Positions 56,410-63,875 of a DNA stretch of 64,000 bases are shown piece after piece. Source of the DNA: Corynebacterium sp. 74A. Lineage in GTDB: Bacteria > Actinomycetota > Actinomycetes > Mycobacteriales > Mycobacteriaceae. The notes beneath the pieces were generated by a model that was not told the DNA's origin, made no database searches, and was given only the letters and a program-made list of their open reading frames with translations. The stretch's first letter is position 1. Each line of letters starts with the position of its first letter. A program made the translations under genes and the position numbers. The stretch is taken from assembly GCF_008930665.1 (NCBI RefSeq), contig NZ_PQMG01000002.1:395145-459144 (forward strand), in the 5' to 3' direction.

Positions 56410-57029
56410 CTCTCTTTCAGAAGTAAAAACTATCGCTTCGTAGATGTTCTAGTTGTGTGGTTACCAAGTGGGCCACATTGCGCCCCATGAGATGAGGCAC
56501 CCCACCTTAGCTGTGCGTTTCATGCGGAAACCGCGGTATTCTTGCACGTCGCTTACAACGTTGCTGTACAGAACCTCGGCTACCGACGTCGAAATACGAG
56601 CGAGATCGCTTCATTAGCGGCGCCAGAACCATCATGCCGAGGGACCCCCCAATGCGAGAAAACGAAGAAGCGACAGGAGGCTCAGCCTGTAGGCCTGAAG
56701 GCATCCCGTCTCAGTCACGCAGTGAGGCACATCATAGAAGCCACAACTCAGATTTGACGTAGCTCCCAGCTCTCTTCAGCCAGCGAAGTGGCTATCTCGC
56801 TCCACAACAACCAAGAAGGGGAAGGAGCAGCGAAGCACGCCAACCGTGCCTGCCATCAGCAGGAATTAGTTTTAGACAAAACTAGTTGACGCGCTACGCT
56901 ACCCATTGCGTACTGATCTATTAGGCCTTCAAGAACAAGACTGTACCGATATCAAACATAGAGCTTCTTCCGTCAATCTCGTCATGAGCAGGAGGGACAA
57001 GCCTGAACCTTCTTGCAGACCAGCAGGCG
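56410..57029. other. 620-bp gap between nagA and the aldolase gene
   Basis: No convincing gene. Short frames on both strands have no family likeness and no good ribosome sites. TAGTTTT-AGAC-AAAACTA at 56867-56884 is a perfect 7-4-7 inverted repeat and is the only structured element. The region must contain the nagA promoter. It might hold the remains of a lost gene. Confidence 0.4.
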
Positions 57030-57887
57030 TTAGCTACGTTGCGAGTCATGAACGTAATGAAATACCTCGAGCAGACGTGCGGCCTCGGTGGAAAGAGCAT
57101 CTCGTCCAGCGGATACGTACTTGCGCGAGTCTGTGACTTCGGGCGAGGCATCCAGGTAGCTGCGAATAGCACGCGTAAAGTGCCCGTTAAGGTGAGTTGA
57201 GACGTTGATCTTGGTCATACCATGGCGGATACCCTTCTGGATCTCTTCATCCGCCACCCCGGACGAGCCGTGCAGGACAAGAGGGACTCCCGCAGCATCT
57301 TTCAATTTAGCGATAAGGTCGTGATCAAGACGCGCGGTGCGCTCCTGCATAGCGTGCTCACTGCCCACCGCAACGGCGAGCAGATCAACGCCTGTGTCTG
57401 ACACAAACTGCTTGGCCTCGGCAGGATCAGTACGCACACCTGGCGTATGCGCGCCTTTCTTACCTCCGATTTCGCCGAGCTCAGCCTCTACAGTTGCCCC
57501 TCGGGCATGCGCATATGACACGACATCTTGGGTCGATGCGATATTTTCCTCGATCGGAAGAGTGGAGCCGTCGTACATCACTGAGGTGAAGCCCAAATCT
57601 ACAGCTCGCTTAGCAAGATCGACCGATTCACAGTGGTCAAGATGGACAGCAACTTGTGCCGTGGATCCCTTAGCAAGAGCAAGCATCGCCGATCCAAGGG
57701 GCGTGATATCTCCATTGTGATACTTGATGCAATTGTGAGAAAACTGGAGGATGACTGGCAGGTCAGCGCGTTCAGCAGCACTGACAAGACCTTCAGCTGT
57801 TTCCAGATGAATCACATTGAAAGCGCCAATTCCTGTACCGCGCTGCGCAGCTTGCGATACCAAATCAAGAGTAGAAACTAGGGACAT
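57030..57887 (-). CDS. Class II tagatose/fructose-bisphosphate aldolase (GatY/KbaY type)
   Basis: A 285-residue zinc aldolase that splits a ketose-1,6-bisphosphate to glyceraldehyde-3-phosphate and DHAP. Zinc ligands are in VHLDHCES, AELGEIGG, VGSEHAM and LHGSSGV, and the phosphate site is TKINVST. Its length and pattern match the GatY/KbaY group more than the 340-residue housekeeping Fba encoded at 63876. With the kinase and isomerase next to it, tagatose-1,6-bisphosphate is the likely substrate. AGGAG precedes ATG 57887. Third gene of a minus operon. Confidence 0.85.
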   Translation of the reverse strand: MSLVSTLDLVSQAAQRGTGIGAFNVIHLETAEGLVSAAERADLPVILQFSHNCIKYHNGDITPLGSAMLALAKGSTAQVAVHLDHCESVDLAKRAVDLGFTSVMYDGSTLPIEENIASTQDVVSYAHARGATVEAELGEIGGKKGAHTPGVRTDPAEAKQFVSDTGVDLLAVAVGSEHAMQERTARLDHDLIAKLKDAAGVPLVLHGSSGVADEEIQKGIRHGMTKINVSTHLNGHFTRAIRSYLDASPEVTDSRKYVSAGRDALSTEAARLLEVFHYVHDSQRS

Positions 57888-57943
57888 GAGAATAACTCCT
57901 CTGAGCGTTGGGGGTGAGAATGAATAGATATGCGGCAGTGCTG

Positions 57944-58891
57944 TTACAGTTCTGTAATAATTGGGACAATCTCCTTCCAGCGGTCGCCGATTGTCCCGGC
58001 AGCGGGATTGAGGACCGCCGCAGCCGAATAGCGCACTGCTCGCTCAAGCAGCTCTCTCACATCCAAAGAATCGAGCACGCCAGTGGCGAGTGCTGCCACT
58101 AATGCATCGCCAGCCCCCGTAGGGTTTCCCCGAAGCGGACGATCCGTGCGAGCACGGAAGCTGCCGCGCCCGCGGTAGGCCAAACCTTCTGCGCCCATCG
58201 ATATCACCACCGCTCCTGCACCCAGCTCTTGTAATTGCTGGGCACTCGCAAATGGGTTGTCGGCTGCAGCACCACCTAGGGCCTCGATCAACTCGGCCAG
58301 GTTGGGTTTGAGAATGTCCGCCCCCGCCTTAGCGGCACTGAGAAGCTGGGGCCCACCACAATCCACCACCACAGTGCTATCGGCTTCATGGGCAATGCGG
58401 ATCAGAGCAGGCAAAAGGCTCTCGGGCGTTGACGGCGGCCACGATCCAGAGATCGTAAGCACGCTACCGCGGCGCACGGAAAGCTCCTCTTTGACTGCGG
58501 CGCACAGCCCGTGCCACGTTTCCTCTGAATGGGAATCACCTACTTCATTCACCATGGAAACGTCGCCTACCTCTGTTTCGACCACCGCAAAAGTGCTCCG
58601 CATAGCAACAGACGTATCTGTCCAATGTTGCTGAACGCCTGCGGCGTCTAAGTGCTGTAACCAGCCCCGGGCGGCGGCATAATCACGGTCTCGGTCGGAT
58701 AATGGGCCCAGCGCTACAGCGTCATACCCCTGCTCCGACGCAACCGTTGCGACATTGACTCCTTTACCCGCTAGTTGATACTTGCCCTGACTTACGCGAT
58801 GAGTGCAACCGCTCTTCAAACGAGGAAGTGTGAGAGTTACATCGAGGGCCGGATTCGGGGTTAAGGCAACCACCGCGGGAGAGGTATGCAT
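57944..58891 (-). CDS. PfkB-family ketose-phosphate kinase (tagatose-6-P kinase / 1-phosphofructokinase type)
   Basis: A 315-residue ribokinase-fold kinase. VALTPNPALDVTL at the start and AGKGVNVATV near residue 43 are typical of the LacC/FruK group, and the catalytic PTGAGDALVAAL lies near residue 258. FruK and LacC cannot be told apart by eye. Because an aldolase follows and an amino-sugar isomerase precedes it, tagatose-6-phosphate is the best guess. It begins 11 bp after the SIS gene stop, in one operon. Confidence 0.85.
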   Translation of the reverse strand: MHTSPAVVALTPNPALDVTLTLPRLKSGCTHRVSQGKYQLAGKGVNVATVASEQGYDAVALGPLSDRDRDYAAARGWLQHLDAAGVQQHWTDTSVAMRSTFAVVETEVGDVSMVNEVGDSHSEETWHGLCAAVKEELSVRRGSVLTISGSWPPSTPESLLPALIRIAHEADSTVVVDCGGPQLLSAAKAGADILKPNLAELIEALGGAAADNPFASAQQLQELGAGAVVISMGAEGLAYRGRGSFRARTDRPLRGNPTGAGDALVAALATGVLDSLDVRELLERAVRYSAAAVLNPAAGTIGDRWKEIVPIITEL

Positions 58892-58902
58892 AACGAGCCG
58901 TC

Positions 58903-59802
58903 CTACTTGAGAATGACGGAGCGAGTGAGGTTGCGCGGATGGTCGGCATCGAGCCCACGAACGCGGGACGTTGCTAGCGCGATTTGGTGAATACGGACCA
59001 AATCCGCCATAGGGTCATTGCCGGTGTGGATGTACGTTGCCCCAGTCGCAGCAACCTGGTCCGCTAGGCCTTCGGGACGTTCACCGAACTGCCACGTGAT
59101 GCGACCTGGACCAGCGATGGCAATAGGTCCGTGACGGTATTCCATCGAGTTGTAGGATTCAGTCCACGCTTGGCAGGATTCCCGCATTTTCAAACCAGCC
59201 TCGGTGGCCACACCCAAAGCCCAGTCCGCTCCAAGGAATGTGTATTGCTCGGCATCTACGAGCTCATCTTCCAGGTCGGTCGCGAGATAGTTCTCCGCCT
59301 GATCGGCGGCCTTGTTCACAACGCTGCTTCCCTGAATGCTGGCCCGCAGGAAAGCGAGCACAGTGGTGGCGAAGCGGGTTTGAACAACCGACTGCTCATC
59401 AGCAAAGGACAAGTTGACAACGTGGTCAGCTAGCTCCGCTACGGGAGTATCTTGGGCGCCGAGCAAGGCGATCGTTCGCATAGGGTTCTCTGCAGCTTTA
59501 TTGTGCTTCAGGAACTCAATGACCTCGCTGGTAGTGCCCGAACGGGTAATAACGATTGCCACATCGTAGGGACGATTCGTCCGCACCTCCGTAGCCGTAT
59601 ACGCGTCGGTAATCCCTTTACCAGCGCTTTCGCGAAGAGCAGCATAGGCCTGGGCCATGAACCAACTGGTGCCACAGCCAATTACGACCGCGCGTTCTCC
59701 ATTGCTCGGCAGGAATGAGTTCTCCAACTCCAAGGCTCGACGCCAACACTGTGGTTGGCTAACCAGCTCCTCTTCCATGTGGAAACCGGGAACAGTACTC
59801 AC
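58903..59802 (-). CDS. Tandem SIS-domain sugar-phosphate isomerase/deaminase (AgaS-like)
   Basis: A 299-residue protein of two SIS domains, like the isomerase half of GlmS. Phosphosugar-binding loops are GCGTSWFMAQ near residue 43 and TRSGTTSEVIEF near 87. The catalytic patch ESYNSMEYRHGP near residue 220 matches AgaS and related deaminases. In a GalNAc pathway it would convert galactosamine-6-phosphate to tagatose-6-phosphate and ammonia. Start GTG 59802 has GAAGGAAGG upstream. First gene of the minus operon, divergent from the PTS operon. An Amadori deglycase of the FrlB type is an alternative. Confidence 0.8.
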   Translation of the reverse strand: MSTVPGFHMEEELVSQPQCWRRALELENSFLPSNGERAVVIGCGTSWFMAQAYAALRESAGKGITDAYTATEVRTNRPYDVAIVITRSGTTSEVIEFLKHNKAAENPMRTIALLGAQDTPVAELADHVVNLSFADEQSVVQTRFATTVLAFLRASIQGSSVVNKAADQAENYLATDLEDELVDAEQYTFLGADWALGVATEAGLKMRESCQAWTESYNSMEYRHGPIAIAGPGRITWQFGERPEGLADQVAATGATYIHTGNDPMADLVRIHQIALATSRVRGLDADHPRNLTRSVILK

Positions 59803-60092
59803 TGCATGATCCTTCCTTCGGGGTTCACGCCGCACCGCAGCCTCTACGCGAGGCGGGCCGCGTGTCGAATAAACACACCTTCATGATTGCACATGATTGT
59901 TTTCCTGTCTAGAGAATCATCGCGAATCACTCAGACGTGCTCATTCCCCGCTTAGCGCTAGGGCGAACCCCCGCCCTGCAGCCACATCATGCGCCGGACC
60001 CCAGCCGCCCGAGAAGCCAATACCCCCTTGTAGGCGCCATAATTTCCCGATCACCAGCGGATTCACACCAGCAGTGCCCCCACCCAAGGGAA
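59803..60092. other. Divergent regulatory region of the sugar island
   Basis: Lies between the SIS gene and the PTS operon. No gene is seen here apart from the operator-like repeats listed separately. Confidence 0.5.
59883..59930. promoter_or_regulatory. Operator-like array O1 (ATGATTG repeats)
   Basis: ATGATTG at 59883 and 59893 (10-bp period) is followed by GAATCAT at 59914 and GAATCAC at 59924 (10-bp period, opposite sense). This gives an inverted arrangement of two direct-repeat pairs, about 85-120 bp upstream of the SIS gene. Confidence 0.6.
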
Positions 60093-60141
60093 ATGATCGA
60101 AAAGCATATTCAAGATGATTGAAAATGCTTGACCATGATCG
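60093..60141. promoter_or_regulatory. Operator-like array O2 before the PTS operon
   Basis: ATGATTG, ATGCTTG and ATGATCG start at 60115, 60125 and 60135, an exact 10-bp period, with a further ATGATCG at 60093. AAGCATATTCAA-GATGA-TTGAAAATGCTT at 60102-60130 is also an 11-of-12 inverted repeat. DeoR-type regulators use such helically phased repeats. Confidence 0.6.
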
Positions 60142-60243
60142 TTTTGGGGGCTAAGCTGAGCGGAGAGAGAGTTGCTATGCTCACTCCAATAATTTCAGTG
60201 TTATCCAAGCAACAGTGCATACAGCGCTGGGAAAGGGGCCTCA

Positions 60244-60672
60244 ATGGGATTCGTTCCTGACGTAGTGGCAGCACGAAAGACTGCCGCCGACTGGGAGGAA
60301 GCCATCCGAGAGGTCGGCAAACTCTACGAGGATAGCGGCATAGCTACAGCAGAATATGCCCAAGCCATGATCGATGGCGTCAAGGAGTTTGGGCCATACA
60401 TGGTTTTGACGCCTGGGGTAGCCATGCCTCATGCGAAGAGCGCCCGTGGCGTTCTCAAAAAAGGCACTGCGGTTGTCACCTTGGCTGAGCCGGTTAATTT
60501 CGGCAGCCCAGCTAACGATCCAGTGGACGTGCTCATCTCCTTCGCGGCTGGGGACAAGAAAGGGCACATGGCAATGATCCAGTCCTTGGCAGCTGTCTTA
60601 GGGGATCAAGACTTACTCGCTGCAGCACGTGCAGCGGAGACCGACGAAGAATTAGCTCGAGTATTCGAGTAG
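60244..60672 (+). CDS. PTS EIIA, ascorbate/mannitol-type (UlaC-like)
   Basis: A 142-residue EIIA that passes phosphate from HPr to EIIB. His63 in TPGVAMPHAKSA is the phosphorylation site, typical of the mannitol-fructose-ascorbate EIIA fold. AAAGGGG precedes ATG 60244. A 27-codon frame from ATG 60177 with a good ribosome site overlaps this start by 17 bases and could couple its translation. First of four genes EIIA-EIIB-EIIC-SIS. Confidence 0.88.
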   Translation: MGFVPDVVAARKTAADWEEAIREVGKLYEDSGIATAEYAQAMIDGVKEFGPYMVLTPGVAMPHAKSARGVLKKGTAVVTLAEPVNFGSPANDPVDVLISFAAGDKKGHMAMIQSLAAVLGDQDLLAAARAAETDEELARVFE

Positions 60673-60727
60673 GGAAACCCACACGTAACCCTCACGCTCA
60701 ATCACCACAACCACAAGGAGATCCACA

Positions 60728-61012
60728 ATGATCAACATCGCAACCGTCTGCGGCATGGGCCTCGGCACTTCTATGATGCTCGCCGGCCAAGTTCGAACAA
60801 TGCTCCAAGAGGCCAACGTCGATGCCAAGGTACAAGCCATCGACCTAGGGTCTTTCAAGTCCCAACCTTCTGACATCGTCGTCACGACAACGGGCATGCG
60901 CAGCAATGTTGAAGGCACGAAAGCAATCGTCGTCCTCATCGACAACCTCATCGACAAGAACGAGGTCAAGACCAAGGTCATGGCTGCGGTCGAGGAATTC
61001 CAGAATAAGTAA
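60728..61012 (+). CDS. PTS EIIB, ascorbate-type (UlaB-like)
   Basis: A 94-residue EIIB. The phosphorylated Cys8 is in TVCGMGLGTSMMLA, the P-loop typical of the lactose/ascorbate-like EIIB group, followed by IVVTTTGM. AAGGAG precedes the ATG. It lies between EIIA (55-bp gap) and EIIC (33-bp gap) and forms one PTS with them. Confidence 0.9.
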   Translation: MINIATVCGMGLGTSMMLAGQVRTMLQEANVDAKVQAIDLGSFKSQPSDIVVTTTGMRSNVEGTKAIVVLIDNLIDKNEVKTKVMAAVEEFQNK

Positions 61013-61045
61013 GCAGCTTCCCGCTCTCGAAAATGAGGAGTACTC

Positions 61046-62383
61046 ATGAGCACCTTTGTTGATTTCATGGTGCAGCTGTTCCAGATTCCAGCGATTATCG
61101 TCGGATCAATCGCCTTGATCGGCCTCTTGGTCCAGAGGAAGCCTGCTGGCGAGGTCGTCACCGGAACTGTGAAGACAGCATTGTCCTTGCTGATCATTGG
61201 TGGCGGAGCCACCATCTTGGTCAACGGTTTGTCGCCCATCCAATCAATGTTCGAGATGGCGTTCCCAGCCGGGAATGTCCAGACCTTCGTCACCTTCGAC
61301 GAAGCGGTGGTGTCAGCTGTTCAAACTGGGCCAGTAACGGCGTTGGGCTCCGAAATCGGCCTGACCATGCTGTTTGGCTATATGTTCCACCTGCTACTCG
61401 CCCGAATCACCCCATGGCACTATGTGTATCTCACCGGGCACATGATTTGGGTTCACGCGGGCGCCTTCACCATAGCTATTTACCAGTTCGGCTGGAGCCC
61501 GTGGCTAACAGTACTGATCTCGTCCATCTTGGTCGGCTTCTACTACACCTTGGCTCCTGCCCTAGCCCAACCTTTCGTCCGCCGTGTTACTGGCGGTAAT
61601 GACGTTGGCTTCGCGCATGGACAGACCCTGCTCAACGTCCTCGCTGGTTACCTCGGTATGGTCATCGGCAACAAGGAAAAGTCCACAGAAGAAACGAAAC
61701 TACCTGAAAAACTATCGTTCTTCCGTGACGTCGCAGTGTCTACGACCATTGTGATGACGATCGTATCTTTCGTCTCCGCAAGCCTGGCCGTTGCGACTGC
61801 AGGTGTGTCTGCTTTTGAGGCGCCGGCTGACAATGGAGGCATCTCCGATGGCCAAAACTGGATCGTCTTCTCTCTCGTGATGGCCCTGACCTTCACGGCT
61901 GGCATGTTGGTCCTGCTCTACGGCGTTCGTATGCTGATCGGCGAGATTGTGCCCGCTTTCGAGGGTATTTCCAAGAAGGTCATCCCTGACGCTATTCCGG
62001 CGCTCGACGCCCCCGTTCTCTTCGCTTTCGCTCCTAACGCCCTACTCGTCGGCCTGATTTCGGGCCTCATCGGCCAGATTGCCGGTATGGCTCTCTGTGG
62101 AGCAATGGGGTGGCCCGTGCCTATCCCGTCAATGATCGTGGCGTTCTTCGCTTCCGGTACCGCAGCTATCTTCGCCAACTCGACCGGTGGCCGAGTTGCC
62201 GCATGGCTAGGTGGCTTCCTGTGGGGCTTCCTTGGCTGGATCCTCATCTCGTTCGCCTACCAGGCACAGGTCTTTGGAGACCTCGCTGGTCTCGGCGCGG
62301 AAGGCCTTGGCTTCACCGTGCCAGACGCAATCGTGCCCGCAATCATCATCCACTTTATCGGCATGCTCTTCGGCGCCGCTTAA
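61046..62383 (+). CDS. PTS EIIC, ascorbate (L-Asc/SgaT) family permease
   Basis: A 445-residue membrane permease with about eleven segments. The pattern VKTALSLLIIGGGATILVNGLSPI near residue 48, TALGSEIGLTMLFGYMFHLLLARITP near 98 and the ending IVPAIIIHFIGMLFGAA identify the UlaA/SgaT family. Known members move L-ascorbate, but the enzymes in this cluster (deacetylase, amino-sugar isomerase, kinase, aldolase) do not fit ascorbate breakdown (no UlaG lactonase or UlaD decarboxylase). An N-acetylated or amino hexose, perhaps GalNAc, is therefore the inferred substrate. Ribosome site AATGAGGAG. Confidence 0.88.
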   Translation: MSTFVDFMVQLFQIPAIIVGSIALIGLLVQRKPAGEVVTGTVKTALSLLIIGGGATILVNGLSPIQSMFEMAFPAGNVQTFVTFDEAVVSAVQTGPVTALGSEIGLTMLFGYMFHLLLARITPWHYVYLTGHMIWVHAGAFTIAIYQFGWSPWLTVLISSILVGFYYTLAPALAQPFVRRVTGGNDVGFAHGQTLLNVLAGYLGMVIGNKEKSTEETKLPEKLSFFRDVAVSTTIVMTIVSFVSASLAVATAGVSAFEAPADNGGISDGQNWIVFSLVMALTFTAGMLVLLYGVRMLIGEIVPAFEGISKKVIPDAIPALDAPVLFAFAPNALLVGLISGLIGQIAGMALCGAMGWPVPIPSMIVAFFASGTAAIFANSTGGRVAAWLGGFLWGFLGWILISFAYQAQVFGDLAGLGAEGLGFTVPDAIVPAIIIHFIGMLFGAA

Positions 62384-62421
62384 GCACGGAACATTGTTTC
62401 TAGAAAGGAAACTACATCGTT

Positions 62422-63171
62422 ATGTCTAAGCTGACGAACAACTATTTCGACCAGATAACCAGCCTGCTTGAGAAAGTTCGGTCGACCCAACTCGAGAGCA
62501 TTGATGAAGCAGCACATGTCATTGCTGACAAGGTAGCCTCCGGTGGACGCATCTTTGCCTTCGGTGCTTCTCACTCCAGCCTCCCAGTACAGGATATTGT
62601 TTATCGCGCCGGCGGCCTGATGCTTATCAACCCGCTGTACGGCCCCGGAATCGAAGCTCTCACCACGCGACCGACCACGCTGGGGTCGCAAATGGAGCAG
62701 ATGCCCGGCTACGGTGAGGTCCTCCTAAACAATTCGCCGCTGCGCGAAGGTGACGTCCTCATTGTGGTCTCTGTATCTGGCCGTAACGCAGTTCCTGTCG
62801 AAATTGCCCGCGAGGCTCGAGCTCGTGGCATTTACGTTGTAGGTTTAACTTCTTCCAAATACACCGATGCAGTTACCTCTCGTGTGCCTGACGGTACGAA
62901 GTTGAAGGATCACGCCGATATCTTGCTGGACAACCAGGTGGATGCGGGTGACGCTGTCCTCTCGCTCGAAGGTGTGCCACAAAAGTTTACGCCCGCATCC
63001 GGCGTGACGTCGACGGCTATCCTTCACTCACTCTCCGCTGCCATTATTGAGCATCTCATCGAGCGCGGTATCGAAGCACCGGTGTTTCTAGCTGCTAACC
63101 TCGACGGCGGCGCCGAATGGAACGCGAAGCACATGGAAGAAAATCGCGACCGCATCTTCTACCTCAATTAA
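62422..63171 (+). CDS. Single SIS-domain sugar-phosphate protein (UPF0309 / NagS-like)
   Basis: A 249-residue single-SIS protein. The binding loops are FAFGASHSSLP near residue 53 and VVSVSGRNAVPVEIA near 117, with AERTAA-like variation from MurQ; the ending WNAKHMEENRDRIFYLN is typical of this group. As I recall, a Streptomyces member (SCO4393, NagS) dehydrates GlcNAc-6-phosphate, so a role on an N-acetylhexosamine phosphate is possible. It is last in the PTS operon (38-bp gap) with its own terminator. A second SIS protein beside AgaS suggests two separate steps on the same amino sugar. Confidence 0.8.
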   Translation: MSKLTNNYFDQITSLLEKVRSTQLESIDEAAHVIADKVASGGRIFAFGASHSSLPVQDIVYRAGGLMLINPLYGPGIEALTTRPTTLGSQMEQMPGYGEVLLNNSPLREGDVLIVVSVSGRNAVPVEIAREARARGIYVVGLTSSKYTDAVTSRVPDGTKLKDHADILLDNQVDAGDAVLSLEGVPQKFTPASGVTSTAILHSLSAAIIEHLIERGIEAPVFLAANLDGGAEWNAKHMEENRDRIFYLN

Positions 63172-63323
63172 CAGCTAGGCCTGCGGGGTTCCACAGCCAA
63201 ACTGACACTCCCCAGAAGACAAAGTGATCCTTGGACTCAACCCAGGAGCTCAATAGCTGGGGGAACTCCGAAACGGCCATCTGTCTGTGACTAAACTGGG
63301 CATGCTTTGCCCAGAAGATACTA

Positions 63324-63355
63324 GGGGTCAACGGCTTCAGGCTGTTGACCCCTTT
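63324..63355 (+). terminator. Intrinsic terminator of the PTS operon of the island
   Basis: A 12-bp stem (63324-63335 with 63341-63352, one mismatch) around TTCAG, then TTT. Confidence 0.82.
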
Positions 63356-63359
63356 GGTG

Positions 63360-63800
63360 TCCTGCAAACTTGAGTGGCACCTTGATCAATTAGAAGATGA
63401 TGGCGAGGACCGCGGTCCCGCCCGTCGATACATTTTCAGATCAAGCACACTATCGAAAATGCTATACGAACTAAAAAGAATCTCCGACCTCAAGCGCGTA
63501 ATACACACCAGAGCGTTGCAGATTATTTTGCGATTCAACCACGCGACAACCACCGACGGTTTGCTTCCTCGACCAAAATCGAATGAGACGCTCCGTTTTA
63601 CTGTTGGATCTGCGCGAAACCATGCAGGTAGCAGACGCTTTGGACCCGTAACAACTACCATCTGCTAGCCGGCTATATAAATAAAGCCAATGGCGTGACA
63701 AATTTCACGAATTTTTTATTCCCGTGAGGATATGCCCCTAGCCAGCGGTTTTTGAAAATCATCTTCAATCCGGTGGTGTATTTTAGTATTGCCACCACGG
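63360..63800. other. Gene-free stretch between the island and fba
   Basis: About 440 bp of lower-GC DNA. The short frames here show no family likeness and lack ribosome sites. It probably marks the right edge of the inserted segment and holds the distal part of the fba promoter. Confidence 0.4.
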
Positions 63801-63803
63801 AAA

Positions 63804-63824
63804 TTATGCCAGAATTTGGCATAA
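63804..63824. promoter_or_regulatory. Operator-like inverted repeat in the fba promoter
   Basis: TTATGCCA-GAATT-TGGCATAA is a perfect 8-5-8 repeat 52-72 bp upstream of the fba ATG, overlapping the expected promoter. Confidence 0.6.
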
Positions 63825-63875
63825 TAAAAGAGGATAAGTTCTAACCCCGTTCCAGTCTTATAAGGAGAGTTTTAT

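Noticed and set aside
56542..56757. Short frames in the nagA-aldolase gap as a decayed regulator
   Set aside because: No helix-turn-helix pattern or other family mark could be seen in any frame; kept only as an unexplained gap.
61046..62383. Ascorbate utilisation operon
   Set aside because: The permease is of the ascorbate family, but none of the ascorbate catabolic enzymes (UlaG, UlaD, UlaE, UlaF types) is present, while amino-sugar enzymes are.
63345..63668. 107-codon frame between the island and fba
   Set aside because: It begins inside the terminator of the PTS operon, has no ribosome site or family likeness, and an equally long frame runs on the other strand.
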